A stretch of DNA of 64,000 nt from Chondrosia reniformis (Eukaryota; Porifera; Demospongiae; Chondrillida; Chondrillidae), in the NCBI GenBank assembly GCA_947172415.1, contig OX359189.1, forward strand, positions 270,501 through 334,500, written 5' to 3'. Positions 1 to 10,013 of the stretch are shown here, piece by piece; positions within the stretch are counted from its first letter, which is position 1; each line of letters opens with the position of its first letter. The translations under genes were made by a program, and so were the position numbers. The notes beneath the pieces were generated by a model, which worked only from the letters and a program-made list of their open reading frames with translations, made no database searches and had not been told where the DNA came from.

Positions 1-1130
1 AATTAATGTATGGAAAGAGATAGGGCAAATTTTATGTTCCATCAAAATTTCAAAAACCCATTGGACATGTTCTATAGGTGTCTGTGAATGCTGACACAAA
101 GTGTTAGCTTCATATCTTTACTTTGAATAGAGTTACAGCCCTCAATGTACATTACATTATGGTATACAAAATTAATGTATGGTGAGAGATAAGGCAAATT
201 TTACGTTCAATCAAAATTTTAAAAACTCATTGGACATGCTGTATAGATGTCTATGAATGCTGACACAAAGATTTAGCTTCATATCTTTACTTTGAATAGA
301 GTTACAGCCCTCAATGTACATTGAATTCTGGTATACAAAGTTAATGTATGGTGAGAGATAGTGCAAATTTTATGTTCCATCAAAATTTCAAAACCCCATT
401 GGACATGTTCTATAGATGTCTGTGAATGCTGAAACAAAGATTTAGCTTCATATCTTTACTTTGAATAGAGTTACAGCCCTCAATGTACATTACATTATGG
501 TATACAAAATTAATGTATGGTGAGAGATAGGGCAAATTTTATGTTCAATCAAAATTTCAAAAACCCATTGGACATGCTGTATAGATGTCTATGAATGCTG
601 ACACAAAGTGTTTGCTTCATATCTTTACTTTGAATAGAGTTACAGCCCTCAATGTACATTACATTATGGTATACGAAATTAATGTATGGAAAGAGATAGT
701 GCAAATTTTATGTTCCATCAAAATTTCAAAAACCCATTGGACATGTTCTATAGGTGTCTGTGAATGCTGACACAAAGTGTTAGCTTCATATCTTTACTTT
801 GAATAGAGTTACAGCCCTCAATGTACATTACATTATGGTATACAAAATTAATGTATGGAAAGAGATAGGGCAAATTTTAAGTTCAATCAAAATTTTAAAA
901 ACTCATTGGACAATGCTGTATAGATGTCTATGAATGCTGACACAAAGATTTAGCTTCATATCTTTACTTTGAATAGAGTTACAGCCCTCAATGTACATTG
1001 AATTCTGGTATACAAAGTTAATGTATGGTGAGAGATACGTAGTGCAAATTTTATGTTCCATCAAAATTTCAAAAACCCATTGGACATGTTCTATAGATGT
1101 CTGTGAATGCTGACACTAAGTCACAGCTTC
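1..1130. repeat. 169-bp satellite array with higher-order structure
   Basis: Nearly seven tandem copies of an AT-rich unit of 169 bp. The phrase attaatgtat recurs at about 2, 171, 340, 509, 678, 847 and 1018. Odd units carry gttctatag and tgtctgtgaatg; even units carry gctgtatag and tgtctatgaatg, so the basic period is a dimer. Unit 5 is almost identical to unit 1, unit 6 resembles unit 2 and unit 7 resembles unit 3, giving a four-unit period of about 676 bp. The array decays near 1130 and runs off the left edge. Frames open inside it look like repeat artefacts. Confidence 0.95.
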
Positions 1131-1798
1131 ATATATATCCAATTGATAGAGTTACAGAACTACAGTTAATGTATTGAATTGTTAGAGAAATTGCGTAATA
1201 CTATATATGGCCGACCGTTAGAAGGTTTACAATAAAGACAACATTCCATTCTATATCTTAAAATCCAGAACACTTTCCAATTTTTTATACATAGGGATAT
1301 GCACTGTGTAGTACTTGATTGTTATCGAAGTACTATCTATCCATATATAATATATGGATGTCGTTAAAGTGAAATTTTGCCAATCGACGGCCAACGAAAC
1401 TCCAAAGAAAAAAAGTTGGACCATACCGAACGCTACCATCCACGACGCTCAGAGGCCGGGATCGGTGGTAACGCTCTGCCGAGTTGAGCTTTGGGTGTCA
1501 CTTGCGTGAGAAGAACCAGTTCTTCTCGATATGGCCGACTCATATGAATCCTAAGATATCAGATGCCAATCCCACATTACGTGGAACCCCCCCGAAATCC
1601 GGATATTGGTGAGCACGTCTCTATGGCACCAACCGATTAGGAGACAGCTTCAGAGTCTAAGCGCTACCAACCTCTATGGGAACCGCAACCACCATAGAGA
1701 TGTGTCCAGGTAGGCCTACTATATAAGGTTTTTCGCTTCTATTTATATGAAGTTTTGTCCAAAGAAAACGGTTGTGGTTGGGACCTTTTTTAATATAT

Positions 1799-2111
1799 TT
1801 CTCGTTATTACCAGATCATTGAATTGTTTCAAGCAAGTTTAAAGACATAGTCAGTATTAATGGTTCATCTGAAAACTGGGAAAATCGGAAAAATTCCTGT
1901 AAGTGACTTGATGGGCCGAGGAGAACGACTTTTCTGATCCCAATTATTTTCGAGAAATCGTCAATTTATTCCACTTTAATTCCAGACCAGTGAATCGTTC
2001 CAAGCACTTTTACACACATACGCAGTATTTCCAATACATCTCAAAACTGTGGCAAATGGATAAAAGCCTGTATGCGTCTTGGTGAAGGGAGGAGAGCGAC
2101 TTTTCATGATA
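1799..2111. repeat. diverged direct duplication, about 180-bp period
   Basis: Two copies share an ordered set of words. Copy one, from about 1799, has ccagatcattgaattgtttc, then agtcagtatt, aaactggg and gagaacgacttttc. Copy two, from about 1979, has ccagaccagtgaatcgttcc, then cgcagtattt, aaactgtgg and gagagcgacttttc. Identity is moderate by eye. It may be an older tandem repeat family next to the satellite. Confidence 0.65.
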
Positions 2112-2220
2112 CAGAAAACTAGAGATAGTGAGAGGTCCGATATTTATCGCTAGTACGATATTAATGTCTGATCGATATTTCAACTGCCGTACTCGTCAAA
2201 TTCCTAACTTAAGAGACAAT

Positions 2221-2365
2221 AATGTATTGCTAAATAATGTTTTGGATATGCTTCATAGATGTCTGTGAATGCTGACACAAGGTGTTAGCTTCATATCTTT
2301 CCAATTGATAGAGTTAGAGCCCTCAATGTACATTAAATTCTTATATATATGGTGAGAGATAAATA
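2221..2365. repeat. isolated diverged satellite copy
   Basis: A single unit resembling the 1-1130 satellite: it shares tagatgtctgtgaatgctga, ttagcttcatatcttt, gagccctcaatgtacatt and ggtgagagata in the same order. It lies about 1.1 kb from the array and is more diverged, like a relic of a once longer array or a dispersed copy. Confidence 0.8.
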
Positions 2366-3254
2366 GGGCCAACATATATTTTGTATAACATGTCTACATT
2401 TACAGAATGTAATTTAAACTCCCACAGTGAAACATAAATATAACTATTATATTATAATACATATAGTATTTTGAGTAATACTGTACATTCTAGCAGGGTG
2501 TTTGCTAAAGGAATAATTAAAAAATACTGAAATTTAATGTAACTGTTTTGAATGTTTAGCTTTGCACTCAAATTCTTTAACCTGTTTGAAACTCAGAGAG
2601 AAGTGAGGTGGCATTGCTACAAAATGAGAACATGAGCAACAATGGTGACATCAAACAAAAGGAACAATTAACCTACCACTTTCTCCAACCTCCAGTTGCT
2701 TGCACATTACTACCTCAACCAGGTACCTGATAATGTCATGGTCACAATCCTTTATCAGTAAGTTATTCTATAGACATGTACAAATAGAGTCTTTGGATAT
2801 GCTCCGTAAACAGCATTTGCAAATAAACAATTAACTGTATTGCTATTGAACTGAATATGACTTAAATTTTTAAATCTTTTCCTATGTATTACACCCATTT
2901 TTCATTTCAAATTTTGTTATTTATTGTTTTCCGTTAGTTATTTCATGGGCAATTACTAATAGGATTACTCCGTTTTTGAAATGCTTTTGAACTCACTGCT
3001 TCATTGCCCAACTGCCTTTGATATAACAGTGTCTGGTAGAAACTGAACGCTTTCATTGAATACTCCAGCAAAACACTATAAACACAATGACAAGTGTTTT
3101 AAATTAAATAAGAAATCAGTAGATAGTGTCGGATGGAACCTTTGTATCCTTGCTAGAAACTCCACGTCAGTTTTCCTGTTTTTGACCTTTCCAATGATAG
3201 AGTTCAAAAGTTTACCCTTTAATGGATTATACAAGATATACATGTACAGATATA

Positions 3255-3807
3255 CAGTGGAACCTCCATTAACGGACACCTCCCAACAGCGGACACTTAC
3301 GATAAAACGGACACTTACGCAGGTCCCGAACGATATCCGGTAATCTCTGTACAAAAAAACCTCCAAAAACGGACACCTCTCTAACCCGTAAAACGGACAA
3401 CAAAATACTCCCCGTTTGACCGACACAATACAAAAGAACCTCTGATAACGGACATTGCAGACGCTTGCGCTATTTTCTCGGACACGTGATTAGCACCAGT
3501 TTATTAAAAAAAATTGCTATTCTATTTCTACGGCATGATAAGTTCTCGGAGTCTATCAATGTAGTCTTGTGTGCCATAAAATCTATGCCATATCCTGCGC
3601 TACGATTAACAGCAGCTACAATAACTTCAACCACGGCTTTATTAGTGCTTCTTTTCAGTAAGTGAGATACAGCCGGTGCGATTGTACGCAGTATATCTCT
3701 ATCTATAAACTTAAACTTAAAACAAAAACCTCTGAATAAAGGACACCCTCCATATAATGGACACATGGCTCTGTCCCGATGGTGTCCGTCTTAGAGAGGT
3801 TCCACTG
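3255..3807. mobile_element. pogo/Tigger-like MITE with TA target duplication
   Basis: The ends form a terminal inverted repeat of about 25 bp. The left end reads CAGTGGAACCTCCATTAACG. The right end, on the minus strand, reads CAGTGGAACCTCTCTAAGAC. Both continue into GGACACC. A TA dinucleotide lies on each side (3253-3254 and 3808-3809), as for Tc1/mariner/pogo insertions. Inside, variants of the CCTC..ACGGACA motif recur as subterminal repeats. At 553 bp it is too short for a transposase. Two short open frames (3465-3665 + and 3470-3766 -) match nothing I recognise. Family assignment rests on the CAGT..ACCTC ends and the TA duplication. Confidence 0.85.
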
Positions 3808-3847
3808 TAAGTATAAAATGGATTACAACGATGTCTGTAAAGCCTGG

Positions 3848-3922
3848 CTTTCTGTAAGAGAGGAGACTATGTTAGATCAGTACTTTCTGTAAGAGAGGAG
3901 ACTATGTTAGATCAGCACTTAC
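3848..3922. repeat. 35-bp tandem duplication
   Basis: Two adjacent near-identical copies of a 35-bp unit starting ctttctgtaagagaggagac, just after the MITE. Confidence 0.9.
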
Positions 3923-3996
3923 TGTGTACTCTGGTGTTCGTAGCTTTCCCAAGTCAATATCCCAACTAGAGAGGTGAACCTTTCATACACAATAAA

Positions 3997-4182
3997 GTGG
4001 AGAGTCATACAAAATACACACATTCTATGCACTCTATATACGCTGCATACATGTATATACGTATAAACATTACATATCCCCTACATATACATTATACACA
4101 CCATATACATATATATATATATACCATATGCACTACATACACTCTCCACTCTATGTATATACACGTGTGTGTGTGTGTGTGA
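3997..4182. repeat. CA/TA-rich simple sequence
   Basis: A degenerate run of catacac/tatatac words ending in a (GT)n tract near 4166-4182. It is low complexity and open frames here are artefacts. Confidence 0.85.
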
Positions 4183-4443
4183 TGAAAACATACCTGAAGA
4201 TGGGGCGGTAAACGGTATATACTGTTCATCCCAATGAGTTTATACCTATAGTCATAGCATAGAAATATATATAGATGAATAATCTAACACACCATTTCCT
4301 TACTATTACATCTACTTTAGAGTAAAGGTCTATAGGGAACTAAACCTAATGAGAGCTTTGGATGAGGATACAAGAGTTTTCTCCTTCTACTTCTCTTTTT
4401 CTCCACTGGGGCAGACAGCTGTTTCTGAGAATCCCATCCTTTG

Positions 4444-5816
4444 TCAGTTTGAGATGTAGTGTATATCATTAGCTTTCTGAGGTCTGCCTAACCTGAGAAT
4501 GTGTTTAGATTGTAGAATCGGTGTCTCCTCGACTGTTTGGGGTTGCGGTAGATCTCTGCTGCAGTTCTGTGATCCCCTGTCCAACCACAACATCACTTCA
4601 CAGCCAGCACCTCTCCCTGGCACAAACAAGCTCAGCAGCTGAACATAGTGTGTCACCATCCTATAAGCCACAATATGTGAACAGAGTAACTTCATTTGTA
4701 TCTATTTGACTGAAGCTGTTATGAATACTTACTTTTTATCTCTCCCAGCAATTACAAAGGGTCTACCTTGAAACACTGCGTAAAGGATGTCTTTGATAGC
4801 AACTGTGTTCTGACAGAATGCAAGGATACCTGACCCTGTTGGGAGGTGGGGACAAGAGTGGAAGGGGACATGCAGAGTAGCTGATGGCTGCCATGACTTG
4901 TACCTGATGTCCTATTAACAGACTGAAATTTTGGAATTTCAATAAAGTCATTTAAAATGACACTTTCTAGAGGATTTTCTACAAAGAATGTTTGACAGTT
5001 TTCTATATACAAAATTAAAAGTCAATACTAAAATGTCCTATTGCTGCATGTGCACACAAACTGTACCAGCCACAGGTGTCTTGTAGTCGGAATCAGATGA
5101 TTCCAGAGCAGTTGCCTTGGCTACGTTAAGTGCAGGCAGCAACTTTGGAGAGGAGGCCATCTTTGTTTCGACACAGTCAGCAGCCATTTTAGTAGAAGCA
5201 CCTGAGGGCTGAGGAGTGTTTGGCGGAGAAGGAGTGGTTGTAGGTTCATTGATCACATAGTCACACTGCTCTACTTGTAGAGAGGGATGTTGCACGTTGC
5301 AGCTAGCTTGCAAGCCTGAGGTACTCAGTCTCTGGTCGTCTTCAGAAAAGTCATCCACACCATCTGGTGCACACGACCCTGAGCTAGTGCCTGACATTCT
5401 GTTGTCCATGGCAACATGGTCTCTATCACTGTCACTACAACTGTGGAAGGAGAATGCTGTGGGAGAACCCTTTGGCGTTATGAAAGGTCCACTGGGATCC
5501 CCATCAACATCATCACTGAGAGAGGATGGGTCTGTGTTACCCTTGGTTACAGGGGGCGGGTCCTCCTCAATAGCAATAACTGGAGGTGCACTAGAGCCAA
5601 ATGTCCAACAATACAAACTAGAACACATGAACAGAGTGAGGTGGCCTACTTCGGTGTCACAATGTTGAGAACTGGCTTGCTACCAAAGTACAGAGGTGGG
5701 AGAGTGGACTCCCTGCCAAGGAACTGTTCTTCTTTCCTGATAGATAATGACAGGCTTGTCTCACTGAACACCTGAGATAATAAAGTAACTTCCATCACCT
5801 CCATACCCCCAACACA

Positions 5817-5884
<68 letters not shown>

Positions 5885-8155
5885 CACACACATACATGGA
5901 TTCAGTACAAGTGAATATACACTTACACTATAAATGTTGTCAAGCAGTTCAAACACTATATGACAGGTTTCTGGTGCCAGAGCTTCCAAAGTGCGCAGCT
6001 CTCTATCAAATCTTTTTGAGTCATGCCTCAACACATGGGTGGGCTGGAGAAACATTACATGACAATCAGGTGCATGTCACATGACTCTCTTAACTACTGC
6101 AACATAGGCACTCACAGCATGCTGAGTATTGTCAGAGGAACTTTCTAACATTTCACTTTCTAAAACATGCAAAGACAAGTGATAAGTCTTGGAACACATC
6201 TTAAAGACAGTACTTACCACTGAGAGAGCGTCTTTTGGTCAAAATATTTGTTGGACGATCATGTCTCCCTAATCAGGTAGCAAATATAAAGTGTCAAAGG
6301 TTCTGAAGAGACCAGTCAAGAGTGAGAATAATTACCTTCTGTGGTGGCACATCGAGGTATGTGTGGCCTCAGGAACACATCTGGTTCGCCCTTCAGCTCT
6401 TCCATCACTCTTTTGTGTCTGCTGCTCTTCTAATGGATGTGAGCAACACACAGGATAGGTCAATGTTAACGGGTCTTAATACACAAATAAGTATGTACGC
6501 AATCTGGACCCAAAATTGTGCAACCTTAGTTGCACCACTAAGTTAACACATTTACCATTTCATTTTCCACCTGTGTCTTTATCCTGTCCATCTCGTCAAG
6601 CTGGACCCTGATCACAGAAGGGTCCCTTTCTGGAACATCACATGTAAAGTCACACTTCAAAAAATAAATTTTCATTGAGACATGCACACAACTTGAATTT
6701 AAAACCCATATCTCACATCCATGAAAAGGTTTTTGTCGCTTTCCTTCCACTTCTGCTCAGCCGCAGACAGCTTTTCTAAACAAACACATTTAAAAGAGGA
6801 AATTTATAATTCAGTGACTATCACACAAAACAGAAGTCTCACTCAGTGTGTACTCCAAATCTATCATTTTTCCCTTTATGTCATCCAGGAAGAGAATAGT
6901 ATTCCCATAAAAGAGATATTCCACAACTCTCCCAAAATGATAAATCAGGGAAGGCAAGTTGTTCATAATTTTGCTACAAATATGTAAATAAAATAACATT
7001 AACTAATAACATTGGAACCAGCCCCACTCACACCCCACCCCATCCCAGTGGAGCTAGCCCCACCCACGTCCCACCCCACCCCAGTGGAGCTAGCCCCACT
7101 CACGCCCCACCCCACCCCAGTGGAGCTAGCCCCACTCACGCCCCACCCCACCCCAGTGGAGCTAGCCCCACTCACGCCCCACCCCACCCCAGTGGAGCTA
7201 GCCCCACTCACGCCCCACCCCACCCCAGTGGAGCTAGCCTCACTCACGCCCCACCCCACCCCAGTGGAGCTAGCCCCACTCACGCCCCACCCCACCCCAG
7301 TGGAGCTAGCCCCACTCACGCCCCACTCACGCCCCACTCATGCCCCACCCCACCCCAGTGGAGCTAGCCCCACTCACGCCCCACCCCACCCCAGTGGAGC
7401 TAGTCCCACTCACACCCCACCCCACCCCAGTGGAGCTAGTCCCACTCACACCCCACCCCACCCCACCCCAGTGGAGCTAGTCCCACTCACACCCCACCCC
7501 ACCCCAGTGGAGCTAGCCCCACTCACGCCCCACCCCACCCCACCCCAGTGGAGCCAATACTTTACTTCCCAAGCCACTCACTCTCTGTCTGTTGTTGTGT
7601 AAGCAATGCAAAACTGCCGCATGTAGCCTCTTGCATGTACATCACAGAGAGCAAAGTAGTACGCCTGAGAGAGTTCAGAGACACTGTATCATTAAGCATG
7701 TCATTCACAGACTGCAAAGCTGCATATATTCACTTACAAACACAAATAACTGGTGTCCATTGTGCAAGTATTGCAACACGCACTGAGACTCTGATCCCAC
7801 TTTAAATCCACTACATTATGCAAACATCAGTACTCACATGACGACTACATCAGAATGTCGCAATATACACTAGCTCCGTACCCGGCAGTGTTGTGAATAT
7901 CTTTGGTAAGCAGGTATACTGAGAAGCCGTTGATCTCGAAACCTTTCGGAAAATCGACCTTCTTCGGAACTATTCGCTACAGAGACACACAACACATCGT
8001 ATGCACAGAGAGGATATAACGAATACTATTACCTACATACGTACCACTGGATTGGGACCGATTCTCTCGTTAAATTCTGCAATAATTATAAAATCACTTT
8101 GCTGATCTATCTCCAAGCTCTTTAAAAAATCTTGCAATTCAAATCGATCTCCCAT
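4444..8155 (-). CDS. SMCR8: SMCR8-like DENN protein, multi-exon
   Basis: In vertebrates SMCR8 pairs with C9orf72 and WDR41 in a GAP complex acting on small GTPases in autophagy and lysosome control. Exon 1 (8155-8045) starts at MGDRFELQDF and carries FIIIAEFNERIGPNPV, like the vertebrate FILISEFSEQVGPQP segment. Exon 2 is 7976-7882. Exon 7683-7582 encodes AYYFALCDVHARGYMRQFCI. The exon starting at 6973 opens with KIMNNLPSLIYHFGRVVEYL. Near 6050-5930 comes SKRFDRELRTLEALAPETC. Exon 5628-5038 is a long Ser/Pro/Asp-rich disordered middle. Then come DILYAVFQGRPFVIAGRDK (4800-4740) and a DENN-like stretch to about 4444. The far C-terminus of the vertebrate protein was not found, so the 3' end is uncertain or truncated. 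Several middle exon joins are approximate. Confidence 0.82.
5813..5894. repeat. (CGCA)n/(CA)n microsatellite in SMCR8 intron
   Basis: About 15 copies of acgc followed by a run of ca. It lies just upstream of the acceptor of the 5628-5780 exon region in the sense of the minus-strand gene. Confidence 0.95.
7012..7552. repeat. 36-bp G/C-skewed minisatellite filling an SMCR8 intron
   Basis: About 15 copies of a 36-bp unit, read on the plus strand as agccccactcacgccccacc then ccaccccagtggagct. The array fills almost the whole intron between the SMCR8 donor at 7581 and acceptor at 6973. On the SMCR8 transcript strand most units contain GGGGTGGGGTGGGG, CGTGAGT and GGGG in series, which fits the canonical G-quadruplex pattern (loops 1, 1 and 7). 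The same units carry GTGAGT. Because 36 is divisible by three, long false open frames appear on both strands. Confidence 0.97.
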
Positions 8156-8249
8156 GTCTCCTTGACGAAACATGAACGTGAATGCGAACCGTGCATTATC
8201 AGACGTCATTGGAAGACGCCATTTATATACAATATCACGTGATATCGAA
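8156..8249. promoter_or_regulatory. bidirectional promoter region, SMCR8 / FLASH-like gene
   Basis: Only 94 bp separate the proposed start codons of SMCR8 (-) and the coiled-coil gene (+). In-frame upstream ATGs exist for both genes, so the transcripts may even overlap. No TATA box is obvious. The region contains tatcacgtgatatc, a palindrome with a CACGTG E-box core. Confidence 0.55.
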
Positions 8250-9210
8250 ATGGAGGGATTGTATGATTTTGATGGAGAATTAAGCATCGATGATTTACAT
8301 GAGGAATCAGACAGAATACTTTTTAAAGAGCTATCCCTCAATATCCCTCAGCAGCAAGCTTGTCCTAAGTGCCTTAAAGTGAGTTGAATGAACATGCATA
8401 TCTTACATGGAATGGGATTATTAATATTCACTCTCTAATTTATTAAGTTTGAAAATGAAAATAAAGTATTTCAAGAACATGCAAAGCAGTTAGAGTCAAG
8501 GGTGAGTCGCGATTTCTGGAGACCTTTTTAGCCCTAACTCTTTGGATCACATTTTTATACGTAGTTCAAAAAAGTTGAATTGCAAAACCAAATTTTAAGG
8601 AAAAACATATCTTGTCTCTTCAAAACTGCAAAACTGGAAATAAACAGGAAGAATGCTTTAATTGAAGAGCAAAGATTTAAGTATGCTTCAACTTTATAAT
8701 GCTGTATAGACACCACTTGTGATTCATGTATGGTTTATATTCAACAGATTGCAGAGACTTTCATATCTACAGTCAGCAGAGAAGTCGAGGAAAGCTTCTA
8801 CTGACATACCAAACTCCAGGGACATGTACCCTCCCTCCACCTTCAGGGACACGCCTACTTACCCTCCCTCCACCTCCAGGGACACGCCTACTTACCCTCC
8901 CTCCACCTCCAGGGACACGCCTACCTACCCTCCCTCCACCTCAAGGGACACGCCTACCTACCCTCCCTCCACCTCCAGGGACACGCCTACTTACCCTCCC
9001 TCCACCTCAAGGGACACGCCTACTTACCCTCCCTCCACCTCCAGGGACACGCCTACTTACCCTCCCCCCACCTCCGGGGACACGCCTAATGTTTGGGAAG
9101 GTGAAAGACCTAGTACTCCTGATTTCAGATCTTCTCTGAAGGAGAGGAGACAAGCCTCATCACTGTCCCTCAGTCACGCACCGAAGAGGACCAGAACTGG
9201 TTATCAATAG
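8250..9210 (+). CDS. FLASH/CASP8AP2-like N-terminal coiled-coil protein
   Basis: Four exons with clean GT..AG joins: 8250-8378, 8448-8501, 8565-8680 and 8748-9210. The start is MEGLYDFDGELSIDDL; a further in-frame ATG lies at 8172. Exons 2-3 encode a coiled coil ending LRKNISCLFKTAKLEINRK. This closely resembles the vertebrate FLASH (CASP8AP2) dimerisation coil, remembered as LKKNISALIKTARVEINRK. That region of FLASH binds Lsm11 for histone pre-mRNA processing. The last exon is a repeat of the 11-residue unit PPSTSRDTPTY (33 bp, about 8 copies) followed by a short basic Ser-rich tail ending KRTRTGYQ. The protein is only about 250 residues, far shorter than vertebrate FLASH. The homology call rests on one motif and is moderate. 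Confidence 0.55.
8819..9085 (+). repeat. 33-bp coding minisatellite
   Basis: About 8 copies of a 33-bp unit (ccctccctccacctccaggg then acacgcctactta) inside the last exon of the FLASH-like gene. The frame is kept, giving PPSTSRDTPTY repeats with Ser/Thr-Pro sites. Confidence 0.95.
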
Positions 9211-9394
9211 CAACTAACAAGTCACTAGCAGCTTTTTATAATGTGCTTTACAAGCACTTGAGTAAAAATCTTTCTTCTCCGTGGAGTACTTTAATGTTAC
9301 TGATTTGTGTATATAAATGTACCACTGTTAAATACAATGGATTTAATTTCCAATATGTCAGATAAGACAATGAATTGTTTCATAATATGTATAT

Positions 9395-9400
9395 AATAAA
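9395..9400 (+). terminator. possible polyadenylation signal of the FLASH-like gene
   Basis: An AATAAA hexamer 185 bases after the stop codon at 9210, in AT-rich sequence just before the convergent MRPS28 3' end. Confidence 0.4.
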
Positions 9401-9452
9401 ATTATTATTACAATGTAGTGAATATGAACGAGTTAGAAAAGGAGTACTACAG

Positions 9453-9956
9453 TCAACTTTCTGACAAAGTCTTTTGCTTTGCTCTGCATGGTGTCAGCTT
9501 GATGTCTGCCTCTAACATGGACCTGTGTTTGCTTGCCCCCTGAAAGTGCTCCGTTATTTCCAGATCCTTCACTAGAACTCGTACTCTACTTCCATCGATC
9601 AGCCACGGTTCACTCTTAGGTTTGGGTCTCTTGACGACGCCGTGGAACTTGCAACCAAAATCTACATACAAATGATCTTTCGTTTTAGCAATAATTTTTC
9701 CTTCCACAATTTTTCCTACTGGGTCAAATATTTGAGCAAATTTTGATTGCTCAAACAGTTCTTTAAAGGATCTCCTACTCTTGGGCTCCGTTTGCTGTGG
9801 AGCGGATTCGTTAAGGTCTTCCACGCTACACGCATCCACATTGTCATTTGAATTTACATCTGTCGATAGAAATCTCTTTGGACTTAGCAAATTTGTCTTC
9901 AAGCAGTTCCAGGATGTTCTTGCATATAATCGATTCGATACCCATTGCAAGGCCAT
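9453..9956 (-). CDS. MRPS28: mitochondrial ribosomal protein MRPS28 (bS1m)
   Basis: A single uninterrupted frame of 167 residues, close to the vertebrate length. MRPS28 is a small-subunit protein of the mitochondrial ribosome with an S1-like OB fold. The N-terminus (MALQWVSNRLYARTS, then RFLSTD) is basic and Ser/Arg-rich, like a mitochondrial targeting peptide. The conserved core reads SFKELFEQSKFAQIFDP, VEGKIIAKTKDHLYVDFG and CKFHGVVKRP. It continues with RVRVLVKDLEITEHFQGA, matching the vertebrate LYIDFGGKFH and LLDLELTSRFLGA segments. It lies tail-to-tail with the FLASH-like gene and starts 57 bp from androglobin. Confidence 0.93.
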   Translation of the reverse strand: MALQWVSNRLYARTSWNCLKTNLLSPKRFLSTDVNSNDNVDACSVEDLNESAPQQTEPKSRRSFKELFEQSKFAQIFDPVGKIVEGKIIAKTKDHLYVDFGCKFHGVVKRPKPKSEPWLIDGSRVRVLVKDLEITEHFQGASKHRSMLEADIKLTPCRAKQKTLSES

Positions 9957-10013
9957 ATTATTATATTAGGGGAATTCCCGTTACTATAGTAACATAAAAA
10001 TGTCTGTCTGAAT
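9957..10013. promoter_or_regulatory. 57-bp bidirectional promoter, MRPS28 / androglobin
   Basis: Only 57 bp separate the two divergent ATG codons. The gap contains gttactatagtaac, a perfect 14-bp palindrome (about 9980-9993), which could be a symmetric factor site serving both genes. An upstream ATG at 10000 is closed by TGA at once, so 10014 is the better androglobin start. Confidence 0.6.

Larger units (their letters stand above)
1131..3254. other. non-coding flank of the satellite
   Basis: No supportable gene in about 2.1 kb. It holds a decayed end of the satellite, a GC-richer stretch at 1440-1740, a diverged direct duplication (1799-2111), one stray satellite-like copy (2221-2365) and then plain AT-rich sequence to the MITE. 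A short inverted repeat, ctctatgg with ccatagag about 13 bases apart, lies near 1671-1700; I could not match it to a known RNA family. Confidence 0.6.

Noticed and set aside
585..770. 61-codon open frame in the satellite
   Set aside because: It repeats with the satellite unit and has no coding signature.
1440..1740. tRNA, 5S rRNA or snRNA gene
   Set aside because: The region is GC-richer and has a short hairpin, but I could not fit A/B boxes, a cloverleaf or a known snRNA core.
3465..3766. Transposase remnant inside the MITE
   Set aside because: The short overlapping frames show no DDE/DDD or helix-turn-helix signature that I can identify.
7012..7602. Proline-rich repeat protein (plus) or Gly/Ser-rich repeat protein (minus)
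   Set aside because: Artefact of the 36-bp minisatellite within an SMCR8 intron; the flanking exons splice cleanly around it to give TTTDRDKIMNN.
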